Positions 44,004-51,718 of a stretch of DNA of 64,000 nucleotides are shown here, piece after piece. Source of the DNA: Rhodovastum sp963804495 (lineage in GTDB: Bacteria > Pseudomonadota > Alphaproteobacteria > Acetobacterales > Acetobacteraceae); contig CAWDQN010000001.1 of NCBI GenBank assembly GCA_963804495.1, positions 1 through 64,000 on the forward strand. Reading direction: 5' to 3'. Position 1 is the stretch's first letter. Each line of letters starts with the position of its first letter. Position numbers and translations under genes: made by a program. The notes under the pieces are model-generated. The model saw only the letters and a list, made by a program, of their open reading frames with translations, was not told where the DNA came from and searched no databases.

Positions 44004-44873
44004 ATGCCGCGTCCACATCTCGGCCACCTGACGCTGGTCTCCCGCGATCCCCGGGACCTGCAGCAATTCACCGACGAGCTGTGGGCGCGGCTGCGGAGGG
44101 AGGCCGAGGATGCCTACCAGCGCGCCCCGCAACTCGCACCGCTGTTCCTCGATTCGATCATCAACCAGGGCAGCTTCGAAGGGGCGGTGATCCACCGGGT
44201 GGCAGCGCGCCTGAAGAATGACGTGATCTCCACGCCGGTGATCGTGCAGGCGTTCCTCCGTGCGCTCGCCGCGCAGCCGGACATTGCGACTTCGATGCGT
44301 GCCGACATCACCGCAGTTTATGAGCGCGACCCGGCCTGCGAGCGCTTCATCGAGCCGTTCCTGTATTTCAAGGGGTTTCATGCCATCCAGGCGCACCGGC
44401 TGACGCATTTCCTGTGGGGCAACGGCGAGCGCGATTTTGCCCTGTATCTGCAAAGCCGGTCCTCGGAAGTGTTCCAGACCGACATCCATCCGGCCGCCCG
44501 GTTCGGCCAGGGGATTTTCCTCGACCACGCCACCGGCCTGGTGGTCGGCGAAACCGCCGTGGTGGAGGATGAAGTGTCGATGCTGCAGGATGTGACCCTC
44601 GGCGGCACCGGCAAGGAGGCCGGGGACCGTCATCCCAAGATCCGGCGCGGGGTGATGATCGGCGCGGGCGCGAAAATTCTTGGCAACATCGAGGTGGGCG
44701 AGAACGCTCGGATCGCCGCGGGCTCGGTCGTGCTGCGCCCGGTCGCTGCGCATACGACCGTCGCCGGCGTGCCGGCGCGGGTGGTGCGGACCGAAACGCC
44801 GGACCATCCCTCGCAAACCATGGATCAGATTCTACGCGATCTGTCTTACGAGGCGTTCAGCTACACGATCTGA
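44004..44873 (+). CDS. cysE: Serine O-acetyltransferase
   Basis: 289 residues. An N-terminal helical domain (LWARLRREAEDAYQRAPQLA) is followed by a left-handed beta-helix of hexapeptide repeats. The active-site region is TDIHPAARFGQGIFLDHATG (catalytic Asp/His) with VVGETAVVEDEVSMLQDVTL, and the acetyl-CoA-binding end has RIAAGSVVLRPVAAHTTVAG. It makes O-acetylserine, the carbon skeleton for cysteine synthesis. It lies 27 bp beyond the desulfurase gene in the same operon, as is seen near many Family 2A encapsulins, and it supplies cysteine for the encapsulated desulfurase. Confidence 0.93.
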   Translation: MPRPHLGHLTLVSRDPRDLQQFTDELWARLRREAEDAYQRAPQLAPLFLDSIINQGSFEGAVIHRVAARLKNDVISTPVIVQAFLRALAAQPDIATSMRADITAVYERDPACERFIEPFLYFKGFHAIQAHRLTHFLWGNGERDFALYLQSRSSEVFQTDIHPAARFGQGIFLDHATGLVVGETAVVEDEVSMLQDVTLGGTGKEAGDRHPKIRRGVMIGAGAKILGNIEVGENARIAAGSVVLRPVAAHTTVAGVPARVVRTETPDHPSQTMDQILRDLSYEAFSYTI

Positions 44874-44879
44874 TCGGCG

Positions 44880-45022
44880 TCAAATGGTCCAAGCAAAGCT
44901 GTCGCAGGACAGGTCGTCGATGACCTCGGTCACGGCGCGGCCGGCACATGCGGGCCGCCGGTGCGCACCACCCGAGCTGGCACGCCGGCAACCGTCGCAT
45001 AGGGCGGCACCGGATCGAGCAC
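44880..45022 (-). pseudogene. C-terminal remnant of a second serine acetyltransferase-like gene
   Basis: The minus strand reads VLDPVPPYATVAGVPARVVR, the typical end of a serine acetyltransferase beta-helix, and after a frame change VTEVIDDLSCDSFAWTI before the stop at 44880. This parallels the end of the intact gene (VAGVPARVVRTETPDHPSQT, then ILRDLSYEAFSYTI). It lies tail-to-tail with the intact cysE, about 6 bp away. About 47 residues survive; the rest is gone. Confidence 0.7.
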
Positions 45023-45024
45023 CT

Positions 45025-45070
45025 GAGAGCGATCGCGCTCTTTGATGGGGTGCTGAGCGCGATCGCTCTC
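45025..45070. repeat. Perfect 16-bp inverted repeat containing GCGATCGC-type cores
   Basis: GAGAGCGATCGCGCTC (45025-45040) and GAGCGCGATCGCTCTC (45055-45070) are exact inverted copies separated by 14 bp. It abuts the truncated end of the serine-acetyltransferase remnant and may mark an element boundary or form a transcription terminator-like hairpin. Confidence 0.7.
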
Positions 45071-45092
45071 ATGCGGCACCCGCCGACCCCGC

Positions 45093-45236
45093 TTACTCCT
45101 CATTCGGCACGCCGTTACGATAGGCGGTGGTGACGAAGCCGGCCCGCAGGCCGTGCGGGCTGACCGGCTCGGCCAGCGTTCCCTTCAGCCCGGCCTCGGC
45201 GGCGCGTTTGAGCAAATCGTGTGGTGACCGCATGAT
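45093..45236 (-). pseudogene. Tyrosine recombinase (phage integrase) C-terminal fragment
   Basis: Minus-strand translation SPHDLLKRAAEAGLKGTLAE followed by PVSPHGLRAGFVTTAYRNG has the HxLR motif (SPHGLRAGF) of tyrosine recombinases. The catalytic tyrosine box that should follow is absent; the frame stops at VPNEE. The fragment shares 23 identical bases (45208-45230) with the end of the 216-bp element at 46884, suggesting a common mobile source. Confidence 0.6.
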
Positions 45237-45350
45237 CGACGAGCGACGCCGCAACGGTGTGGGGACGGACAACGCGGCGGGCCGATGCACCCGATCGATG
45301 AAGGTCATGCACCAGACGGCGTAACGGTCTTCGCGGCGGCGGGGGCATCT

Positions 45351-45440
45351 TTCATGCGTCAGGTCCGCCCGGACCTGAACGAAAGCCCCGCCGGGGCCGA
45401 AGCCGGCGGGGACAATGACCCAACCAGGAGAAAATCCATG
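45351..45440 (+). promoter_or_regulatory. Structured 5' leader, copy 1
   Basis: This 90-nt leader has two hairpins: CAGGTCCG-CC-CGGACCTG and CCCCGCCGG-GGCCGAAG-CCGGCGGGG. They are followed by ACAATGACCCAACC, an AGGAG site and the ATG at 45438. A near-identical copy (3 mismatches) is at 45676-45765. Duplication together with a fold placed next to the ribosome-binding site suggests a cis-acting RNA regulator or translation enhancer; no known riboswitch class was recognised. Confidence 0.5.
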
Positions 45441-45650
45441 AAGACCATGTCTCTCACGCTCGCCGCCATCCTGGCAATCAGTGTCGTCGGTCCGGCGTTC
45501 GCGGTCCCGGTTCCGGCGATTCACGCTGAGACCCGCAACAATACCGGGACGACGCAGGCGGTGAACAAGCCAGACTTCAATGCGCGTTCGAATATCCGCC
45601 AGGTACAATGCCTCTACGATCCTGATCTTGAGATGTTTATCTGTGATTGA
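45438..45650 (+). CDS. Small secreted peptide of unknown function
   Basis: 70 residues. Sec signal MKTMSLTLAAILAISVVGPA with cleavage after AFA, leaving a mature peptide of about 47 residues containing TRNNTGTTQAVNKPDFNARS and ending QCLYDPDLEMFICD with two Cys that could pair. AGGAG lies 7 bases before the ATG. I do not recognise the family. A second copy of its leader downstream has lost its coding region to an intron insertion. Confidence 0.65.
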   Translation: MKTMSLTLAAILAISVVGPAFAVPVPAIHAETRNNTGTTQAVNKPDFNARSNIRQVQCLYDPDLEMFICD

Positions 45651-45675
45651 GTCACGGCTGTTCGACACTTCCGGT

Positions 45676-45765
45676 TTCATGCGTCAGGTCAGCCCGGACC
45701 TGAACGAAAGCCCCGCCGGGACCGAAGCCGGCGGGGACAATGACCCAACGAGGAGAAAATCCATG
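45676..45765 (+). promoter_or_regulatory. Structured 5' leader, copy 2 (gene lost)
   Basis: Duplicate of the leader at 45351-45440 with three substitutions, one of which weakens the first hairpin (CAGGTCAG versus CAGGTCCG). Its ATG (45763-45765) is followed at once by GTGTCGGTAG, the presumed 5' end of a group II intron, so the coding region of the second peptide gene has been displaced or deleted. Confidence 0.55.
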
Positions 45766-46883
45766 TGTCGGTAGGCCCTGGTAGCTGACGAGCGGCTTGG
45801 TCGGGTAACCGGGCGGGCCGAAGCCTCGTGACAAAGGCCGCCTTGGGCGGTTGAGCAATCCGGCTGGCCGTAACGCGAGTGAAGCCTGAGCAGGCCTCGA
45901 AAGTGACGTCATGGACGCCGACCCGCCTGAATAACGGGGAAGGCCCGAGTGGAGGGGGGAAGCAACCGACGATCGCACCCGTTCCAGTCCATCGGGGTAG
46001 TGGGCACGGCATGCCGGAAGGGTGGACCGGGTAATTGGGGGAGACCCATCATGGGCGAGGGTAGCGGCCTCAACGTCGCTTCAGGCGGCGGCACCGATGG
46101 GAGTCGGACAGGGTCATAAGACCGTTGAGGCTGGGTAATGCCAGCGGAGGGAAGGACCCTGACTTCTGGTGTGCTTTCGAAGGAACCGAGGAATGGTGAT
46201 TGGCGATGAGCCTGACAACACCGGATAGCATCAGGACGTTTCAGAGGAAGCTGTATCTCAAAGCGAAGGCGGAGCCGGGCTAACGGTTCTATCTGCTCTA
46301 CGACAAGATCTACCGCGCGGACATCCTTCGCCATGCCTACGATCTGGTGCGCGCCAACAGGGGCGCACCGGGCGTTGATGGCGTGACCTGCGCGGCGATT
46401 GAGGCGGCGGGGCTGGAGGACTGGCTGACCGGCATTGCGACGGAACTGCGGACCAAGACATACCAGCCCCAACCGGTGCGACGGGTGATGATCCCCAAGC
46501 CCGGCGGCGGCGAGCGGCCGCTCGGCATCCCGACGATCCGGGACCGAGTGGTGCAGACCGCGGCGAAACTGGTGCTGGAGCCGATCTTCGAGGCGGACCT
46601 CGGAGCCACTGCCTATGGCTACCGACCGGGCCGCAGCGGCATTGATGCCGTCAAGGCGGTGCACCGGCTGCTCTGCCAGGAGTTCACCGATGTGGTGGAC
46701 GCCGACCTGTCGAAGTATTTTGACACGATTCCGCACCAAGACCTGCTTCACTCGGTCGCGGCGCGGATCGTCGACCGCCATGTCCTGCGCTTGATCAAGC
46801 TGTGGCTCAAGACACCGGTCGAGGAGACGGACCCGGATGGACGGCGGCGCATGAGCGGCGGCAAGCAGAGCACCTGCGGAGCA
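45765..46883 (+). mobile_element. Decayed group II intron
   Basis: From about 45765 (GTGTCGG, resembling the GUGYG 5' end of group II introns) a GC-rich, non-coding, structured segment of about 440 nt precedes an intron-encoded reverse-transcriptase frame at 46206. The 3' ribozyme domains are missing: the sequence is cut at 46884 by another element. The 5' boundary is inferred from the break in the duplicated leader. Confidence 0.65.
46206..46883 (+). pseudogene. ltrA: Group II intron reverse transcriptase/maturase, truncated
   Basis: In-frame translation begins MSLTTPDSIRTFQRKLYLKA and reaches a TAA at codon 26 (46281). It continues with RFYLLYDKIYRADILRHAYD, RANRGAPGVDG, RRVMIPKPGGGERPLGIPTI, YGYRPGRSGIDAVKA and VVDADLSKYFDTIPHQDL, the RT-0 to RT-3 motifs. 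It is cut after GGKQSTCG, before the YADD box, by the 216-bp element. Both the nonsense codon and the truncation make it non-functional. Confidence 0.85.
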
Positions 46884-47099
46884 GGGGTCACCACACGATT
46901 TGCTCAAAATCGTACGCTAACGGGCCATGCAGATGGGCATTGCCTTTCAGCGCGATTCTGAAAGAGGGTTTTGAAAGGGAAATTCCCAGGACCCGCCGTG
47001 TCGGGCCTGAGCCAAGCATAACGACCGTTTGCGAAACACACTGAAACCAAACGACTTTCGGCTTAGCGTACGATTTTGAGAAAATCGCGTGGTGACCCC
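46884..47099. mobile_element. 216-bp element with 37-bp imperfect terminal inverted repeats (MITE-like)
   Basis: The left end starts GGGGTCACCACACGATTTGC (46884 on) and continues through CAAAATCGTACGCTAA to 46920. The right end, read inward on the minus strand from 47099, starts GGGGTCACCACGCGATTTTC and has the same CAAAATCGTACGCTAA to 47063. Only two of 37 positions differ. There is no coding capacity. It separates a truncated intron RT from a truncated cytochrome b561 gene. Its outer 23 bp also occur inside the integrase fragment at 45208-45230. Confidence 0.7.
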
Positions 47100-47507
47100 C
47101 TCTACCAACTGCACAAGACGATTGGCATCACGGTCTTCCTGCTGGTGTTGGCACAGTTGTTCCTGCACTGGCGGCGTGGCCGCCCGGCCTGGAAGGCGAG
47201 CCTTACGGAGAGGCAACGGCGAGTCGCGTCAGCGGTGCGTGTTGCCCTGTTCGGCTTGCTGTTGGTGACGCCCCTGGTGGGATATCTGACCGCTGCCGCC
47301 GCACCCGCAAAAATCCGGACACTGTTCCTAGGAGTGCTACCGGTGCCGCATCTCGTCGATACCGACGCGGCATGGTTTGGCGTGCTGCGCCAAGTCCACC
47401 TTGCCCTTGCGTCGCTGCTGGTTCTGCTAGCCTGCAGCCACGCCTTCATGGCCCTACACCATCACAGGAAAGGCAGGCTTACGCTGACAGGGATGCTGCG
47501 GGGCTGA
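47076..47507 (+). pseudogene. Cytochrome b561 family protein, 5'-truncated
   Basis: The genuine homology begins about 47100 with LYQLHKTIGITVFLLVLAQL and includes VALFGLLLVTPLVGYLTAAA and LRQVHLALASLLVLLACSHA followed by FMALHHH. These are the second to fourth helices and His ligands of bacterial cytochrome b561. The first helix with its His ligand is missing, replaced by the end of the 216-bp element, which happens to supply an ATG at 47076. Loss of one haem-ligating His pair would disable electron transfer. Confidence 0.75.
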
Positions 47508-47519
47508 ATGGCGTGGCCG

Positions 47520-48743
47520 TCAAGGCCGGCGGAATATCAACGACGTATTGATTCCGCCAAAGGCAAAATTGTTGCTCATCATGTACTCGACATCCAGCGC
47601 CCGCGCCGCCCCCATCACGTAGTCCAGCTCCGCGCAACGCGGATCGACATGCTCCAGATTCGCAGTCGGCCAGAACAGCGCTTCGCGCATCATCTCGATC
47701 GCCAGCCACGCCTCAATCGCTCCGCAGGCGCCCAGCGAGTGGCCGAAATGCCCCTTGAGCGAATGGATCGGCGCGCGCGGCCCGAACACCGCACTGGTCG
47801 CCACCGATTCGGCGATGTCGCCCCACTCGGTCGCGGTGCCATGGCCGCAGACGAAGCCGATCGCTGCCGGCGCGAGTTGGGCATCGTCCAACGCCAGCAG
47901 CAAGGCTGCCTGCATGGTCGCGGCCTGCGGCTGGGTCACGTGGGCGCCGTCCGAGTTGGTGGCGAAACCGACCAGTTCGGCCAGGATGCGCGCGCCGCGG
48001 GCGCGCGCGTGTTCGCGCTCCTCGAGCACCAGCGCGGCGGCGCCTTCGCCAATGACCAGCCCGTCGCGGTCGCGGTCGAAGGGGCGCGGCGTGGTATTCG
48101 GCTGGTCGTTGCGCGTGCTGGTGGCGAACAGCGTGTCGAACACCGCCGCGTCGGTAATGTCGAGCTCCTCGGCACCGCCGGCCAGCATCACGTCGGCCCG
48201 GTTCAGCCGGATCGCCTCATAGGCGAAGCCGATCGCCTGGCTGCCCGAGGTGCAGGCCGACGAGGTCGGGATCAGCCGGCCGGTGATGCCGAAGAACAGG
48301 CCGATATTGACCAGCGCCGTGTGGCTCATCATGCGGATGTAGTTGGTGGCGTTCAGGTGCTTCGAGGCGCCGGCAACGTGCAGTTCGTAGAAGCCCAGCA
48401 CCGCCGCGGGGGAGCCGAACGACGACCCGAATGCCACGCCGGTTCGCCCGCCGGTCAGCAGGGGCTCGCCGATCAGCCCGGCATCGCCGAACGCCTGCTC
48501 GGCGGCATACACGGCCAACCGCGCCACCGGTCCCATGGTCCGCAGCGCCTTGCGCGAATAACGGTCCTCCACGGAGAACCCCGGCACTGGCGCGGCCAGC
48601 CTCGTGTTGACGCCGGTGAACCGGTCCCACTCCGCCATCCGCCGTACCCCGGTTCGCCCGGCGGCGAGATTTTCGCGGATCGCAGGCCAGTCGTTGCCCA
48701 GTGCGGTCACGCCGCCCATGCCGGTGACCACCACGCGGCGCAT
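47520..48743 (-). CDS. apeR: Aryl-polyene beta-ketoacyl-ACP synthase ApeR-like
   Basis: 407 residues from the ATG at 48743. Thiolase-fold ketosynthase with catalytic Cys in IPTSSACTSGSQAIGFAYEA, His in FVCGHGTATEWGDIAE and second His in LKGHFGHSLGACGAIEAWLA. In aryl-polyene clusters this type of synthase is the last gene of the operon and condenses malonyl-ACP with the growing polyene. It overlaps the reductase gene by one base. It is intact. Confidence 0.88.
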   Translation of the reverse strand: MRRVVVTGMGGVTALGNDWPAIRENLAAGRTGVRRMAEWDRFTGVNTRLAAPVPGFSVEDRYSRKALRTMGPVARLAVYAAEQAFGDAGLIGEPLLTGGRTGVAFGSSFGSPAAVLGFYELHVAGASKHLNATNYIRMMSHTALVNIGLFFGITGRLIPTSSACTSGSQAIGFAYEAIRLNRADVMLAGGAEELDITDAAVFDTLFATSTRNDQPNTTPRPFDRDRDGLVIGEGAAALVLEEREHARARGARILAELVGFATNSDGAHVTQPQAATMQAALLLALDDAQLAPAAIGFVCGHGTATEWGDIAESVATSAVFGPRAPIHSLKGHFGHSLGACGAIEAWLAIEMMREALFWPTANLEHVDPRCAELDYVMGAARALDVEYMMSNNFAFGGINTSLIFRRP

Positions 48744-49483
48744 CAGAGCATGCCTCCATTCACCGAGATCACCTGCCGCGTCACATAGCCCGCGCCGTCC
48801 GAGCACAGGAACGACACCACCGCCGCCACTTCATCCGGCCGGCCGGCGCGGCGCAGCGGCACCAGGCGCGCCAGCTCCTCCGCGGGCAGCGCTCCGGCCA
48901 GCAGGGCTTCCGTCATCTGCGTGGCGATGATGCCGGGAGCGACGCAGTTCACCGTAATGCTGCGACTGGCCAACTCGATGGCCAGCGACTTCGTGGCGCC
49001 GATGATGCCGGCCTTGGCGGCGGCGTAGTTGGTCTGCCCGCGGTTGCCGGCCAGCCCCGATACCGAGGAGAGCGTGACGATCCGCCCGCCGCCACGCGCC
49101 CGCACCATTGGCATCACCAGCGGATTCAACACGTTGTAAAAGCCGTCAAGGTTGGTGCGTAGCACCGTATCCCACTCGTCCTCCGTCATGGCAGGAAAGG
49201 CGGCGTCGCGGGCGATGCCGGCGTTCAGCACCGCACCGTAGAAGGGGCCGTGCGCGGCGATGTCGGCTTCCAGTGTGGCCCGGCAGGCGGCACGGTCGGC
49301 GATGTCGAAGCCAAGCGCGTGGCCGCCGCCGCCGGCGGCGCGGATGACGGCGAGCGCAGTCTCGGCGCCCGCCTGGTCGCGGCCATAATGCGCGGCGATG
49401 GCAAAGCCGTCGGCCCCGAGCCGCTCAGCGATTGCCCGACCGATGCCCTTGCTCGCGCCGGTCACCAGGATGCGCCGGGTCAT
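48743..49483 (-). CDS. apeQ: 3-oxoacyl-ACP reductase ApeQ-like
   Basis: 246 residues, short-chain dehydrogenase/reductase. NADPH motif ILVTGASKGIGRAIAERLGA, VLNAGIARD, catalytic Ser in IVTLSSVSGLAGNRGQTNYA (Tyr-xxx-Lys in NYAAAKAG) and the C-terminal GYVTRQVISVNGGML typical of FabG. It reduces the beta-keto group in each polyene elongation cycle. Start chosen at 49483, overlapping the dehydratase stop. Confidence 0.9.
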   Translation of the reverse strand: MTRRILVTGASKGIGRAIAERLGADGFAIAAHYGRDQAGAETALAVIRAAGGGGHALGFDIADRAACRATLEADIAAHGPFYGAVLNAGIARDAAFPAMTEDEWDTVLRTNLDGFYNVLNPLVMPMVRARGGGRIVTLSSVSGLAGNRGQTNYAAAKAGIIGATKSLAIELASRSITVNCVAPGIIATQMTEALLAGALPAEELARLVPLRRAGRPDEVAAVVSFLCSDGAGYVTRQVISVNGGML

Positions 49484-49926
49484 GCCGCCGGCTCCATTGG
49501 GACGTCCGGCTGGTAAACGGTGAGCTGCGCGGCTGCCAGTTCGGTGCCGCCGGCATCGATGCGGCAGTCGAACACCGCCATCGGGCCGTCGCGCAGCACC
49601 AGCCGCGCCGCCACCTCCAGGCGTTCTCCGATGGCGAACCAGGGGCGCGCGGCCCGGTAGCGGCGGGTGCCGAGCAGAAAGCCCACCCGCACCGTCTCGC
49701 CACGCGCCCGCGCCTCCAGCCCGGCGAAGGCGCCGCAGGTCTGCGCCATGTATTCCAGCCCGACATGCGCGGGCACGCCGCGTCCGGCCACCATGAACAG
49801 CGAGTTGGGACGGATCCCCACCGCCACTGCGATGCCATCGGCATCCTTGGCAAGTACGTGGTCGAGCAGCATCAACTCCGGCCCGTGCGGCAGCAGGTCG
49901 AGCACCGGCGGGAAGGCGGCGGTCAT
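49480..49926 (-). CDS. apeP: Beta-hydroxyacyl-ACP dehydratase ApeP-like
   Basis: 148 residues, hot-dog fold. LDLLPHGPELMLLDHVLAKD is the active-site His region found in FabZ-like dehydratases, and GVPAHVGLEYMAQTCGAFAG carries the helix that packs on it. With the second dehydratase ApeI it makes the conjugated double bonds of the polyene. Overlaps both neighbours by 4 bases. Confidence 0.85.
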   Translation of the reverse strand: MTAAFPPVLDLLPHGPELMLLDHVLAKDADGIAVAVGIRPNSLFMVAGRGVPAHVGLEYMAQTCGAFAGLEARARGETVRVGFLLGTRRYRAARPWFAIGERLEVAARLVLRDGPMAVFDCRIDAGGTELAAAQLTVYQPDVPMEPAA

Positions 49927-51134
49927 GCGGCCATCCGGTCACGCGGGCGGCCGAGCAGCACGGCCACGTTGCTGCCGGCAAAGCCGAAGGTGTTACTCAG
50001 CACCGCCCGCCCCGGCGTCAGGCGCTCGCCCGGCCGCACCAGGCGAAGCGCCGGCAGGTCGGGGTCAGGCTGGCCGTCCCACAGATGTGGCGGCAGCAGC
50101 GGTGCGACCTCGTCGGCGGCCAGCATGAGCCACAAGAACCCGGCTTCGCAGCCGCCGCTGGCGCCCAGCAGATGGCCGGTCAGCGGCTTGGTCGAGCTGC
50201 ACGGCACCTCGGCGCCGAACACCGCGGCCACCGCCCGGCTTTCCATGGCGTCGTTCAGCGGCGTCGCGGTGCCGTGCAGGTTGATGTAGCCGATCCCGGA
50301 CGGCGGCAACTCCGCCTCGGCCAGCGCCGCCAGCATGGCCTCGCGTGCGCCGGTGCCGGCGGGATCGGGCGCGGTCGGGTGGTAAGCGTCCGAACTCTCG
50401 CCCACGCCGAGCAGTTCGACCGGTCCTTGCGTGGGGGAGAGCAGGAAGGCAGCGGCGCCCTCGCCGATGGTGATGCCGTCGCGGTTGCGGCTGAACGGGT
50501 TGCAGCGCCCTTTCGACAGCGCCTGCAGCGAATCAAAGCCCTGCAAGGTCATGCGGCACAGCGTGTCGGCGCCACCGACCACAGCGGCATCGGCCAGGCC
50601 GGCACGGATCAGCCGTCGCGCCGCGGCGAACACTTTTGCGCTGGAGGCGCAGGCGGTTCCGATCGTGTAGGCCGGCCCGGTAAGCCCCAGGGCACGGGCG
50701 GCAAATTCGCCCAGGCTGCCGAGTTCCTGCCGGCCATAATCGTAGTCCGGCGGCCAGGCGCCGGAGCGGCGGAACTGCGCCAGCGACACCTCGCCCTCGG
50801 CAATGCCGGAGGTGCTCGTGCCCATGATCACTGCCACCCGGTCGGCGCCCCAGCGGGCAACGGCCTCCGCCACCGGCGCACGCATCTCGTCAAGCGCCGC
50901 CAGCATCAGCCGGTTGTTGCGCCCCGCAGTGGCGGCCAACGCCGCCGGGACCGCCGGCAACTCGTCCTCCACCGCGCCCACCAGCACGGTGCGCCCGCCG
51001 ATCAGCCCTTCGCGCCAGCGCAGCGCATCGTCGCGGCCGGCGAACAGGCTGGCAGCGGTCGCCGCGGTGCGGCCGAACGGGGTGACCAGACCGCAGGCGT
51101 TGAGGAATAGCCGCCTCGTCACGTCGCGGGTCAC
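49923..51134 (-). CDS. apeO: Aryl-polyene beta-ketoacyl-ACP synthase ApeO-like
   Basis: 403 residues. Active-site Cys in YTIGTACASSAKVFAAARRL, His in YINLHGTATPLNDAMES and His in STKPLTGHLLGASGGCEAGF. This is the elongating ketosynthase that pairs with a chain-length-factor-like partner (ApeC). Neighbouring genes overlap by 4 bases, a tightly coupled operon. It is intact. Confidence 0.88.
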   Translation of the reverse strand: MTRDVTRRLFLNACGLVTPFGRTAATAASLFAGRDDALRWREGLIGGRTVLVGAVEDELPAVPAALAATAGRNNRLMLAALDEMRAPVAEAVARWGADRVAVIMGTSTSGIAEGEVSLAQFRRSGAWPPDYDYGRQELGSLGEFAARALGLTGPAYTIGTACASSAKVFAAARRLIRAGLADAAVVGGADTLCRMTLQGFDSLQALSKGRCNPFSRNRDGITIGEGAAAFLLSPTQGPVELLGVGESSDAYHPTAPDPAGTGAREAMLAALAEAELPPSGIGYINLHGTATPLNDAMESRAVAAVFGAEVPCSSTKPLTGHLLGASGGCEAGFLWLMLAADEVAPLLPPHLWDGQPDPDLPALRLVRPGERLTPGRAVLSNTFGFAGSNVAVLLGRPRDRMAA

Positions 51135-51718
51135 GGCGCCAGCCCTGCCGCGCGGATATCGAGGCTGTAGCAGAAGGCGAGGTTGCGAAACTGCACGCGC
51201 GCGCCGATCGGGTCCGGGCCGGGTCCCGACGTGAAGTCGGCGCGGATGATCTCCTGCCCGTCGCGCGTCACCGCCCGGTGCTCGCCGGTCGCCTCGAAGC
51301 CGGCGTGCGTGGGGCGCAGTGCCCGTTGCAGCACCTCGGCGGGCCAGTAGATCAGCACCAGATCGGCCAGCATGTTCTGCGGCCGCAGCCCCGGGGGAAA
51401 CCAGGGCGCGGCGTCGAACACCACCTCGTTGCCGGTCCAGTCCACCGTCAGCGCCTTGCGGCCGAGCGGATCGAGCACTGCCAGCCGGAAGTGCCCGGCG
51501 GTGGCGTCGATATGGCCCTCGAAGCTGACCACATGCTCGCCGTATCGCGCGGTGACCAGATGCACCGCATGCAGGTCGCGGCCAAGCTCAGACGGCGGCG
51601 GGAGGGTCATGGCCAGGTCCGGGGCAAGCACCACGCTCAGCGGTGGAGGCGCGGGCGTCGTTGTGCATGCCGCCGGGATTGCCACGCTCAGCACCGCTGC
51701 CAGACTCCGCATTCTCAT
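51131..51718 (-). CDS. apeN: DUF3261-type lipoprotein ApeN-like
   Basis: 195 residues from the ATG at 51718. A short signal, MRMRSLAAVLSVAIPAACTT, ends with a Cys that can be lipidated. The rest (GRDLHAVHLVTARYGEHVVS, FRLAVLDPLGRKALTVDWTG, PQNMLADLVLIYWPAEVLQR) matches the DUF3261 outer-membrane lipoproteins of aryl-polyene clusters, LolB-like helpers that probably place the lipid-linked pigment in the outer membrane. Its start lies 131 bp inside the end of the apeM frame. Confidence 0.8.
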   Translation of the reverse strand: MRMRSLAAVLSVAIPAACTTTPAPPPLSVVLAPDLAMTLPPPSELGRDLHAVHLVTARYGEHVVSFEGHIDATAGHFRLAVLDPLGRKALTVDWTGNEVVFDAAPWFPPGLRPQNMLADLVLIYWPAEVLQRALRPTHAGFEATGEHRAVTRDGQEIIRADFTSGPGPDPIGARVQFRNLAFCYSLDIRAAGLAP

